From the NCBI GenBank assembly GCA_024275955.1, contig JAJRYD010000029.1, positions 44,117-108,116 of the forward strand: 64,000 nt of DNA, given 5' to 3'. A program made the translations under genes and the position numbers. The DNA comes from Nitrospirota bacterium. Its GTDB lineage: Bacteria > Nitrospinota_A > UBA7883 > JACRGQ01. Positions 45,731-53,887 of this stretch are shown piece by piece (position 1 is the first letter of the stretch; each line of letters begins with the position of its first letter). Below the pieces are notes generated by a model. It worked only from the letters and a program-made list of their open reading frames with translations. It made no database searches and was not told the origin of the DNA.

Positions 45731-47073
45731 AGCTTCTTTTCAGCCAGCCTATAACAGTTCTTCTTCAAACCTTGCTGGCCACCTCTCCTGTCATTTTTTT
45801 TCCATTGGCCGATGACCCGTTTCGGCTTTTCCGCGAAACCTTTTTTCATGTCGTGATGCTCGGTCTAGCTATAGCGCTATTGTATCGGCTGATATTTGAT
45901 GGTAACGGTATCGAAAAGATAAAGGCTTACATCAGCGCTGACAGGCTGAAAAAGTTTTTACTGGCGATGTTCGCTTTTTCTTCCGTAGCCTTTTCAATAA
46001 CGCTACCGTTTATATCTCCTACCAGTTTACAGGTAAGCAGTGCGTTAAACTACTTTTTAGGCGGTGCTTTGTTTTTTTTCTTTATCGAGAATATAGACAC
46101 AGCATCGTCTTTAAAATGGGTAAAGCTTTTGCTGGCCGCCGTGATGGTAAACTCGGCTTTGGCTATAAGCCAGTATTTTGGGTTTGATCCGTTCTTTACA
46201 AGCTTAGACCCCAGCTTCCACGAAACCCACAGAAAGTACATCGTAACAGGTTTTATGGATAGCCCCAATATGCTCTCCGCGCTTCTTGCTTCGATGGTGC
46301 CGTTTTTGCTATGCCGAATGCTTATCGCCGGTGAAGGAAAAGGCATTCTCTTTTGGGGCTTGGCTACAGCTTTCGTACTGCTTCCGATAGTGCTTACTAA
46401 AAACCTAGCGAGTCTTATAGCTCTCGCGGTTGTTGTCATTTGCGTGCTTATCTTTTTTTCTCTGAATTCTATGATGAACCGGCCTGTGCGGCTGTACCGT
46501 CTTGCTATCTGCTGGCTGGCGGTTTTTCTTCTGTTTATCGGCGGCCTTTATACCTTTTCAAAGACAGACGCAGATGTAATCAAAATGAAAAAATGGTCAA
46601 TACAGGAACGAGCCACGCAAAATGCGGTGGCATGGAGGATGTTTTTAGAATCGCCCCTTACTGGAAAAGGGCCGGGATATTTTTACAGGCATTTCGTTGA
46701 ATACCGGCGGGCGGTATGGTTTTCCAGTCCTGTTGAAAAATATCCAGAGAGAGCGGCGCACCAGACGCACAACGACTATGCCCAACTGCTGGCGGAGGGA
46801 GGGCTTTTAACAGCGTTGCCGGTTATCGCTTTTTTGGGAGCTTTCTGGTTTCTAGCTTTCCGTTATGCCAAGCCGGCATTGAAAAGAAAGATAGATAGCA
46901 ATCTGGACGCGGCGGCAATCGGCTCTACCGGAGGGTTTACGGTTATCGCTATAAACGGGCTGGTAAATTTTCCGTTTCATATAGAGCCTTTAGCGGTTAC
47001 CGCTATCTTTTGGCTTTCTATAATGTTTATTCTTTTACAGCGTAGAGCCACTGATGAGCTTGCGGGAGCATAG
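45727..47073 (+). CDS. O-antigen ligase/Wzy-type polymerase family membrane protein
   Basis: 448 residues, about 12 helices. The large periplasmic loop region contains R-M-F-L-E-S-P-L-T-G-K-G-P-G-Y-F and A-H-Q-T-H-N-D-Y-A-Q-L-L-A-E-G-G, the hallmark of the WaaL/O-antigen-ligase superfamily with its essential histidine. It joins or polymerises lipid-linked sugar chains on the periplasmic face. Ligase and polymerase cannot be separated by sequence. In the same operon as the glycosyltransferase and WecA-like genes. Confidence 0.85.
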   Translation: MKLLFSQPITVLLQTLLATSPVIFFPLADDPFRLFRETFFHVVMLGLAIALLYRLIFDGNGIEKIKAYISADRLKKFLLAMFAFSSVAFSITLPFISPTSLQVSSALNYFLGGALFFFFIENIDTASSLKWVKLLLAAVMVNSALAISQYFGFDPFFTSLDPSFHETHRKYIVTGFMDSPNMLSALLASMVPFLLCRMLIAGEGKGILFWGLATAFVLLPIVLTKNLASLIALAVVVICVLIFFSLNSMMNRPVRLYRLAICWLAVFLLFIGGLYTFSKTDADVIKMKKWSIQERATQNAVAWRMFLESPLTGKGPGYFYRHFVEYRRAVWFSSPVEKYPERAAHQTHNDYAQLLAEGGLLTALPVIAFLGAFWFLAFRYAKPALKRKIDSNLDAAAIGSTGGFTVIAINGLVNFPFHIEPLAVTAIFWLSIMFILLQRRATDELAGA

Positions 47074-47076
47074 ACA

Positions 47077-48047
47077 GTGATGGAAAAACCTTTAGTCAGC
47101 ATAATTATCGTTAATTGGAACGGCATGGAGGAGATAAAGGCTTTCATTAAAAGTTTGGAACGCTTTGAAGATGTCGCAGAACTGCAGATAATAATCTCCG
47201 ATAACAACTCTACCGATGGTTCCATTGAGATGGTAAGGGAGAAGTTTCCCTATGTAGAGATATTGGAAAACAAAAAAAATATAGGGTTTGGAGCCGGCAA
47301 CAACCGAGCGGTTTCTCTTGCGAGGGCTGGCTATATTCTTTTTGCGAATCCTGATATGGAGTTTGTAGAAAGAGGCCTTAAAAAGCTGGTAGACCTTATG
47401 GAAAACGAAAAGGATGTCGCCGCGTGCGGCTGTATGGTCTTGAACAGTGACGGTTCCTTTATGAGCCAGTGCCGGCGCGGTTTCCCAGATCCACTTACAT
47501 CTTTTTACTATCTAAGCGGGCTTGCTTTTCTTTTTCCAAGCATCCTAAATTTGGAAAGTATCTTTACTCCAACATGCCTATTGATAAGGAGATGGATGTG
47601 GACGCGCTTTCCGGCTCCTTTTTTATCGTAAGAAAAGAGGCATTCAGCGAGGCAGGAGGTTTTGACGAGGCTTACTTCCTTTTTGTTGAGGAGGTAGACC
47701 TCTTTAAAAGAATGCGTCTGCAAGGGCGCAGGCTAAAGTATCTGCCGAGCTTTAAAATAAAACATCATGGCGGAGCATGCATGAAGAAAAGGGACAGTCC
47801 GCAGGTTTTTTATAATTACCATATGACGAGATCTCACCTGATACTTTTTGCAAAAGAGAGGCTTGGCCTTGGCGGAGACCTGCCGGCCACTTTAATCGGC
47901 AAAGCTGGGTATCACGCTACGTTTGCGTTTATAATCCTCAGGTATGTTGTTATCTCAGTTTTTGGGCTTAATGTAAGCGTGGCGAGCCATCTTGCCGAAT
48001 TTACCACGATACATTTCGGAAAGTTTTCAAAGTTGGAAGATGTTTGA
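47077..48047 (+). pseudogene. Family 2 glycosyltransferase split by a frameshift
   Basis: The N-terminal half (GTG 47077; ATG 47080 possible) reads V-S-I-I-I-V-N-W-N-G, S-D-N-N-S-T-D-G-S, N-P-D-M-E-F, all GT2 hallmarks, and goes on to Y-Y-L-S-G-L-A-F-L-F. The frame then departs into a stop at 47631. From the T-run at about 47532 the reading continues in the -1 frame with H-P-K-F-G-K-Y, D-V-D-A-L-S-G-S-F-F-I-V-R-K-E-A-F and E-E-V-D-L-F-K-R to 48047, giving a full rhamnosyltransferase-like GT2. One missing T in a T-rich tract explains it. It may be a real mutation, phase variation or a base-call error. It would add a sugar to the surface polysaccharide. Confidence 0.85.
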
Positions 48048-48068
48048 AATGAGTGAGGGTGTAGCCAG

Positions 48069-49109
48069 ATGATATGGTTTGAATATATATCTTTTTTTGC
48101 CGCCGCTTTTATCATGTCATTTATTATTTCTGGAAGGTTGCCGGATATTCTTGAGCGATATTCCGTTTACGACAGAAAGTCGCTTCCACGCAAGGTTCTT
48201 ACATCTGGCGGAGCCGCGATAGCTGTTTCATTTATTACCGTGGTAGTTATCGCCACTGTTTTTAATTCGCCGGTTTTTAATTTAGCCCCCCAAATGATGC
48301 TGTCGCTTTGCGTCGCTTCGGCGCTGGTCGCGTCGATGGGATTTTGGGATGATACCAAAGGCCTTAGCGCGGTTGCCAAACTGGCTATACAGGCGGTAGC
48401 CGCGCTGATACTTATAGGATCCGGCCTGCAGATGGGAGAGATAACCAACCCGTTTGCCGGTTCCGTCAGCACCGGCCTTCTGGGCAATTTTATACTGGTA
48501 GTTTGGATACTTGCCATAACCAACGCGGTAAATCTTATTGACGGAATAGACGGGCTGGCGGGAGGGATTTCCCTTATTTCGGCGTTTACACTTTTTATCA
48601 TTTCACATATCTTTGGCGAGCATACGCTTTCGCTGTTATCGCTGGTTCTTGCCGGCGGTATTGTAGGCTTTATCCGGTTTAACCTTCCTCCAGCAAAAAT
48701 CTATCTTGGAGATACAGGTTCGCTATTTTTAGGTTTTGCACTGGCGGCGATATCGCTTACCGAAAGGCGTAAAGGCTCGGTAACTATTACTTTGCTGGTA
48801 CCGCTTCTCGTGCTTGCCGTGCCGCTCATCGACACCATCATGGCTTTTTTTAGGAGAATGCTCAGCGGTAAAAACCCGCTTAAAGGCGATACGATGCATA
48901 TACACCACAGGCTTCTAAAGCTTGGGCTTTCGGCAAAACAGATAAATCTTATGCTTTATATGTTCACAGTTTATTTAAGCTTAGTTGCCGGTGTGATGGC
49001 ATTTTTTCCAAAAGAAACGACAATGGTGGTCGTAATCCTTCTTGCTGTCGGCATTCTTATGGGGCTTGAGTTTCTAAATTCGCTGGAGCGTGATAAAACC
49101 TCGGAGTAA
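48069..49109 (+). CDS. Undecaprenyl-phosphate sugar-1-phosphate transferase, WecA/MraY superfamily
   Basis: 346 residues, ten or eleven helices. Cytoplasmic loops carry F-W-D-D-T-K-G-L, N-A-V-N-L-I-D-G-I-D-G-L-A-G-G, G-D-T-G-S-L-F-L-G-F and the C-terminal H-I-H-H-R-L. The His-rich end and length favour WecA/WbpL (sugar-1-phosphate to undecaprenyl phosphate, first step of O-antigen or enterobacterial-type glycan) over MraY. Likely the initiating enzyme for the polymer handled by the neighbouring ligase. Confidence 0.92.
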   Translation: MIWFEYISFFAAAFIMSFIISGRLPDILERYSVYDRKSLPRKVLTSGGAAIAVSFITVVVIATVFNSPVFNLAPQMMLSLCVASALVASMGFWDDTKGLSAVAKLAIQAVAALILIGSGLQMGEITNPFAGSVSTGLLGNFILVVWILAITNAVNLIDGIDGLAGGISLISAFTLFIISHIFGEHTLSLLSLVLAGGIVGFIRFNLPPAKIYLGDTGSLFLGFALAAISLTERRKGSVTITLLVPLLVLAVPLIDTIMAFFRRMLSGKNPLKGDTMHIHHRLLKLGLSAKQINLMLYMFTVYLSLVAGVMAFFPKETTMVVVILLAVGILMGLEFLNSLERDKTSE

Positions 49110-49215
49110 TTTCAACAGGCATTTTAATTTTCTTGAATGCTTCCTAAAATGAAATAGAATGTAACAGGAAGCAGAGTGCATGGCAATTTTCTTTAAATGC
49201 AGTTAAAGGTACCCA

Positions 49216-49401
49216 ATGGACAAGTTTTCCATGGACGAATTCTCCAATATTATGCAGGATTTTGGGCAGGCAAACCCCGGCGACCCTATGTTGTGGACTG
49301 CTTGGCTTATTCTTTTTCTTTTTCTTTTTCTGGCTGTAAAGTGGGATGCAAGAAGGCAGAGAAAAGAAGAAGAAGAGTTACAAAAAATACACGAAAAGTA
49401 G
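49216..49401 (+). CDS. Small single-pass membrane protein (61 aa)
   Basis: A polar, acidic N-terminus, one membrane helix (L-W-T-A-W-L-I-L-F-L-F-L-F-L-A-V) and a charged tail R-R-Q-R-K-E-E-E-E. TAAAGGTA precedes the ATG at a usable distance. I do not recognise it. Confidence 0.5.
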   Translation: MDKFSMDEFSNIMQDFGQANPGDPMLWTAWLILFLFLFLAVKWDARRQRKEEEELQKIHEK

Positions 49402-49574
49402 ACCGGCTAAACCAGCATAGCTTAGAGGCTAACATCTTGTTTTTATTGGCATTGTTACTCTTGGGTGATAGTTTGGCTTTTCCTTTGGCTTGATAGAATT
49501 TTAGGCCTGCTTTAGACTAAGCGAAGAGTTGCCGATAGGTATTCTATCTGTTTTGCGAAGAGGGTTTTTATTTT

Positions 49575-50774
49575 ATGGTTAATGCTTTTGAGTTGAAAGG
49601 TTCGCTTTCTCCTTCCAAGCTGTCGGAGAAGGCTGATGGCGGTGTAGTTATCGTCGCTGTCAGCATGTCTGATTTGCGGAAAACTATAAGAGGCATCATA
49701 AAGAAGGCGGGGCAGTTCTCCGTCCTAGAGGCGGGAGAAGGTGCCGCAGTATTGCGACTCCTAAAAGATAACAATACGAAAACTGATGCTTTCGTCATAC
49801 TCGATTGGGATTTGGAAGGGCTTTCCGGTGTTGGTGTTGCCAGAGAAATTAGAAGCAACCCGGATTTTAAAGATACCGCGATAATGATTTTGATGTCTGA
49901 CCCAACTGCCGAATATATAGGTCTTGCGGCCGAAGTGGGAGTAAGCGGCGTTGTGCTAAAACCGTTCGCTCCGGTAACATTGGTCGACAAATTTTTAAAC
50001 ATAAGGAAGGGCAGGGCCAACCCGCCGGAGCATGTGCTTTTGATGAAAGCTGGTGAAGACCTTGTTGAGCATGGCAGTTACGACGAAGCGCTGGAACTTT
50101 ATATAGAGTCGCAGAAAATAAAAAACAGCGCGCGCATAATCGTTCTTATAGGCGAAGTTTACGAAAAGAAAAGAGATTTTGCCAGCGCTCAGGTGTCGTA
50201 CGAGGAGGCGGCCCAGATGAACCCGCTTTACCTTAAGGCATATAATAACGCCTCAAGCCTTTTGATGAAGCTGGGGGATGAAGCCTCTGCGATGGGCTAT
50301 CTTGAAAAAGCTGTTGAGATAAGCCCGCTTAGCGCGGATAGACAGGCTACCCTTGGCGGGCTTTATTTAAAGAACGGCGATAAACAAAGTGCCGATAGAG
50401 CGCTTAGTGAGGCATTAAGGCTTGACCCAACCAAAGGGGTGGAAATAGGCGATAAATATCTTGAGGCTGGGGACGCAGAGAGATCTGCCGACTGTTTTAG
50501 GAAATACCTTAAAGGAGATGATGACCTGCATACCTATAACCAGCTGGGAATAGCCTTGAGAAGACAGGGCAAGTGGCAGGAGGCGATAGACGAGTATAAA
50601 AAAGCTTTGAGGCTGTTCAGCGACGACGAGGCTTTGCATTTTAATATGGGGAAAGCGTATCTAGAGGGCGAAATGACATTCGAAGCGAGAGAATGTTTTG
50701 GCAAAGCTCTTGCGACGAACCCGAACTTCAAGGAAGCAACGAAAGAGTTACAAAGGCTCGGGTTCGGTTATTAA
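49575..50774 (+). CDS. Receiver-like domain fused to TPR repeats
   Basis: 399 residues. Residues 22-145 follow the receiver fold: Asp77 in V-I-L-D-W-D-L-E-G-L-S-G at the phosphoacceptor position and lysine in V-V-L-K-P-F. The acidic pair after the first strand is replaced by A-V-S-M-S-D, so phosphorylation is uncertain. Residues 155-395 hold about seven TPR units (G-S-Y-D-E-A-L-E-L-Y, and A-Y-N-N-A-S-S-L-L, and others). A scaffold or signalling protein; partner unknown. Ends where the convergent Nudix remnant ends (4-base overlap). Confidence 0.85.
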   Translation: MVNAFELKGSLSPSKLSEKADGGVVIVAVSMSDLRKTIRGIIKKAGQFSVLEAGEGAAVLRLLKDNNTKTDAFVILDWDLEGLSGVGVAREIRSNPDFKDTAIMILMSDPTAEYIGLAAEVGVSGVVLKPFAPVTLVDKFLNIRKGRANPPEHVLLMKAGEDLVEHGSYDEALELYIESQKIKNSARIIVLIGEVYEKKRDFASAQVSYEEAAQMNPLYLKAYNNASSLLMKLGDEASAMGYLEKAVEISPLSADRQATLGGLYLKNGDKQSADRALSEALRLDPTKGVEIGDKYLEAGDAERSADCFRKYLKGDDDLHTYNQLGIALRRQGKWQEAIDEYKKALRLFSDDEALHFNMGKAYLEGEMTFEARECFGKALATNPNFKEATKELQRLGFGY

Positions 50775-51489
50775 TCGGCGCGTAGGCTTGTAAGTTCTCG
50801 AAAATAGTTGTCCAGTATTTTTATCTGGTCAAACCCGAGCGTTTTTGGGATATCTTTTTTTTAAATTTCGATATCATCCGCGTCATCTTTTGCTTTGGCT
50901 GTAAAAACGGCATTTAGTCGTCCCTGAAAAAGTCGTTTACTGTTTAAACGATTATAAAAACTTTTCCCTTTTTAAGAAGGGAAGGTGGCGCAAGCCTGTC
51001 GAACGCCGGAAGGCTACCGCAACCACCCCCGCCCTTCAGGCTACCCCTCATTCCGCTTCACTAAGGAGGAAGTTTTTGCAAATAACCTTGAGTTTAATAA
51101 CTATGTTTTTCATTACTTCTTCATTTTTCTTGCGATTTCCAAAGAGTTAAAAACCGATATTAATCTTTGTCTGCGGTACGAAACAACTTTATCAGGGGCG
51201 ACTAGATATCGCATGCAGTCTTTTGTCTCTCTTTGGGTCGGAATAGGTGGAACTGTTTTAAATCAAAAACTTTCAGTGAAGTTTCCTCCCTAGCTTCACG
51301 CATCGCTACAGATTAGAGCGGCTCCCCGTAATCTACAAAGCCGGCCGGTACCGCCCAAACCTTCGGTTCGTTTTTCCGGTGTATAAGGACTATGCCGTTT
51401 TCCATCTCGATGACCGTAGGTTTCGGGTTTTTAAAAGTATCTACGCTTTCCCCGCATTTGGGGCAGTTGACGGTTCTCACTGTTGCCAT
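50771..51489 (-). pseudogene. Nudix hydrolase pseudogene split by a 290-bp inverted-repeat element
   Basis: From ATG 51489 the frame shows the two-cysteine start C-P-K-C-G, the strand [19 protein letters not shown], then TAA at 51313-51315. The same frame goes on S-V-A-M-R-E-A-R-E-E-T-S-L, which completes the Nudix box (G-x5-E-x7-R-E-x2-E-E) if the stop replaced Glu. It breaks at the element (51204). Beyond the element, from 50914, the C-terminus reads V-F-T-A-K-A-K-D-D-A, another TAA, then D-I-P-K-T-L-G-F-D-Q-I-K-I-L-D-N-Y to 50771. Three lesions, so it is dead. Clear remnant of an ADP-ribose/NADH-type Nudix gene. Confidence 0.85.
50915..51204. mobile_element. Miniature inverted-repeat element, family 2 (290 bp)
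   Basis: Ends are inverted repeats of about 24 bp with three mismatches: TAGTCGTCCCTGAAAAAGT on the left and TAGTCGCCCCTGATAAAGT as the complement of the right. No transposase frame lies inside. The ends begin with TA on both sides, which fits TA-targeting IS630/Tc1-like transposition, but this is inference. It disrupts the Nudix gene. A lone end of the same family lies at 22878-22893. Confidence 0.75.
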
Positions 51490-51558
51490 CTTTCGATTTT
51501 ATACTTTTTGGCAAGCTTCGTGAAGAAAAGGAGCCGCGAAAAGCCGAAGGATAATTTT

Positions 51559-52431
51559 TTAAACGAGAGAATGTTTTTTGAGAGCCTTTTTTAATTTATC
51601 TCTATTAACTTTTGACATAGCGGTAAGCGGAAGGCGCAGTTCATCGCCCATCCTGCCCATAATCGAAAGAGCGGTCTTTACAGGCACGGGGTTTGTTTCG
51701 TAAAACATCGCTTTGGTCAGCTCCCGCATTTCATAATGAAGTTTTAACGCTTCATCATGGTTTCCAGCGAAGAACGTGTCGTGCATTTTTGCCATTTTCT
51801 TTGGAACCACATTGATAGTTACCGATATCGAGCCATGACCGCCGACAGCGAGCATCGGGTAGTTAATGGCATCGTCGCCGGAAAGAAGCAAAAAACCTTC
51901 GGGACAAAGCGCAAGCAGGTCGATAGCCTGCTCTAGTGAGCCGGTAGCCTCTTTTATCCCGACAATATTCTGGTGTTTGGCAAGCCTTGCTACTGTTTCT
52001 GGGCGTATATCAAGAGCTGTCCTTCCGGGGACATTGTAAAGCACCTGCGGGATGTCGACAGCGTCGGCTATTTTCATATGGTGGCGGTATGTTCCTTCTT
52101 GAGTAGGCTTGTTGTAGTAGGGCGATATCAACAGCGAGCCGTCCGCCCCCAAATCTTTCGCGGCGGCTGTAAGCCTCACCGCTTCGTTTGTGGAGTTGCT
52201 TCCTGTGCCGGCGATTACCTTTACCCTACCATCGGCCACTTTTACCGTGAGTCCGATAAGCTCCTTATGCTCTTCATGGCTAAGAGTCGCCGACTCTCCG
52301 GTAGAGCCACACGGCACTACGCCGTTTACTCCGCTCTCGATAAGCCATTCAATATGCTCGGAAAATTTTCCCATATCAGGCTTACCGTTTTCCATCGGTG
52401 TAGGTAACGCGGCAAAAGAACCTCTAAACAT
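51559..52431 (-). CDS. dapA: 4-hydroxy-tetrahydrodipicolinate synthase
   Basis: 290 residues. Aldolase-barrel enzyme of lysine/diaminopimelate synthesis, condensing pyruvate with aspartate semialdehyde. Catalytic residues visible: T in G-S-T-G-E-S-A-T, the Tyr of Y-N-V-P-G-R-T, and the Schiff-base Lys in G-I-K-E-A-T-G. Length and order are normal. lysA and dapF are on the plus strand several kb away. Confidence 0.97.
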   Translation of the reverse strand: MFRGSFAALPTPMENGKPDMGKFSEHIEWLIESGVNGVVPCGSTGESATLSHEEHKELIGLTVKVADGRVKVIAGTGSNSTNEAVRLTAAAKDLGADGSLLISPYYNKPTQEGTYRHHMKIADAVDIPQVLYNVPGRTALDIRPETVARLAKHQNIVGIKEATGSLEQAIDLLALCPEGFLLLSGDDAINYPMLAVGGHGSISVTINVVPKKMAKMHDTFFAGNHDEALKLHYEMRELTKAMFYETNPVPVKTALSIMGRMGDELRLPLTAMSKVNRDKLKKALKKHSLV

Positions 52432-52808
52432 TCACAACCCCTCTTTTAAAAACCAATAGTATAGTTCTAACCTTTCTATCTTGACAACCTATTCGGAGAA
52501 TAACAGCCTGATATTAGTCTGTCGTATCTTTTTTACACTTTCACGTACTTTTAAAACTGTTTTAGGCTGGCTGATGGCAGGCTTGGCTGTCCGTTGCCGG
52601 CTAGCGCAATGATACTACTGGAAATGGTCTTTCCAGTTGTCCAGCTATGGGCTATCTTTACTGCTTCTCTTGCCATTTTCTTTGCAGGTTATTTTTTTAG
52701 AAACCGCTCGAAACAGCCTAAAAACAGCCCAAAACAGCTAAAAATTTGCAAAAATCACTCAAAAATGGTTAAATTCGGTTCTTCAACAGAATTACAAGGA
52801 GAGTTTGC
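52432..52808. other. Gene-free region between dapA and efp
   Basis: 377 bases serving two divergent genes. The stretch 52700-52780 is A-rich with repeated AACAGCC units. A 75-codon frame here (52594-52821) runs into efp and has no family features. No confident promoter box. Confidence 0.5.
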
Positions 52809-53369
52809 ATGTATTCGATGAGCGACCTTAAGGTTGGTCTAAAAATTGAGCTCGACAGCTCAATTTATATAGTCACCACTTATGCCCATACCAACCCTGG
52901 CAAGGGGCAGGCTTTTGTGAAAGTGAAGATAAAAAATATGAAAACAGGTCAAGTTTTGGAAAAAACCTTTAAGAAGGGCGATTCCATAAAAAAACCTGAC
53001 TTTGAGGACAAGGAGATGCAGTATCTCTACAAAGATGACCAAGGCTATCACTTTATGGACACCGCCACATACGAGCAGACGTTTATAGAAGAGGAGCAGT
53101 TGGGTGACGTGGGTAAATTTCTTCAGGAAAATGCTAATGTAAAGGTTCTTTTTCATAACGAAGAGATGATAGACATACAGCTTCCGGCTCACCTTGTGTT
53201 TGTTATATCGCACACGGAACCGGGGCTAAAAGGCGATACAACCGGAACAGCCACAAAGCCGGCAACGCTTGATACCGGCGCTATCATACAGGTACCGCTT
53301 TTTGTCAACGAGGGAGAGAAGGTAAGGGTTGATACGAGAACAGGGGCATATATAGAAAGAGCGAAGTAA
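52809..53369 (+). CDS. efp: Elongation factor P
   Basis: 186 residues (186 from ATG 52809 with AAGGAGA six bases upstream; ATG 52818 would be the family-typical start M-S-D-L-K-V-G). KOW-like domain with T-N-P-G-K-G-Q-A-F-V-K-V-K: Lys at the position of the modified residue. C-terminal domain with V-D-T-R-T-G-A-Y-I-E-R. It relieves ribosome stalling at polyproline. First gene of an efp-accB-accC group. Confidence 0.97.
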   Translation: MYSMSDLKVGLKIELDSSIYIVTTYAHTNPGKGQAFVKVKIKNMKTGQVLEKTFKKGDSIKKPDFEDKEMQYLYKDDQGYHFMDTATYEQTFIEEEQLGDVGKFLQENANVKVLFHNEEMIDIQLPAHLVFVISHTEPGLKGDTTGTATKPATLDTGAIIQVPLFVNEGEKVRVDTRTGAYIERAK

Positions 53370-53386
53370 GAAATAAGGGGTATCTA

Positions 53387-53854
53387 ATGGATCTTGATGA
53401 AATAAAAAAGCTTGTGCGTCTTGTGGAAAAGAGCGGGATAAGCGAACTGGAAATAGAAGAAGACGGTAAGAAGATAAAGATAACCAAAGCAGAAAGCGGG
53501 ACGGCTCGGTCTCAGCCTGTTTCTATACCTGTTCCGGTTAACGAGCCTGAGACAGCTCCCATCAAGGAAGTGGTTCGGCCTGTTGCCCAAAAGGCGGAAG
53601 CCGATGTTTCAGGACTTCACTCGATTAAAAGCCCGATAGTAGGCACTTTTTACAACGCGCCATCGCCTGATGCCGGCCCGTATGTAAAAGTGGGCGACAG
53701 CGTGGAGAAGGGGCAGACGCTTTGCATTATTGAAGCTATGAAGCTGATGAATGAAATCGAATCCGATATAAGCGGAAAAATAGTTAATATCGTTCCAGAC
53801 AACTCATCGCCGGTAGAATTCGGCGAAACACTTTTTAGGATTCAGCCGTCATAA
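53387..53854 (+). CDS. accB: Biotin carboxyl carrier protein of acetyl-CoA carboxylase
   Basis: 155 residues. An N-terminal segment typical of AccB (I-K-K-L-V-R-L-V-E-K-S), a Pro/Ala/Glu linker, and the biotinyl domain with the biotinylated lysine in E-A-M-K-L-M-N-E-I. Carries CO2 to malonyl-CoA in fatty-acid synthesis. Starts 17 bases after efp and 33 before accC. Confidence 0.97.
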   Translation: MDLDEIKKLVRLVEKSGISELEIEEDGKKIKITKAESGTARSQPVSIPVPVNEPETAPIKEVVRPVAQKAEADVSGLHSIKSPIVGTFYNAPSPDAGPYVKVGDSVEKGQTLCIIEAMKLMNEIESDISGKIVNIVPDNSSPVEFGETLFRIQPS

Positions 53855-53887
53855 GGGCGATGCGGCGCGGACAGTGCTTTACTACTG

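Noticed and set aside
52594-52821. 75-codon frame before efp
   Set aside because: No ribosome site, Ser/Lys/Asn-rich end from an A-rich tract, and overlap with the efp start.
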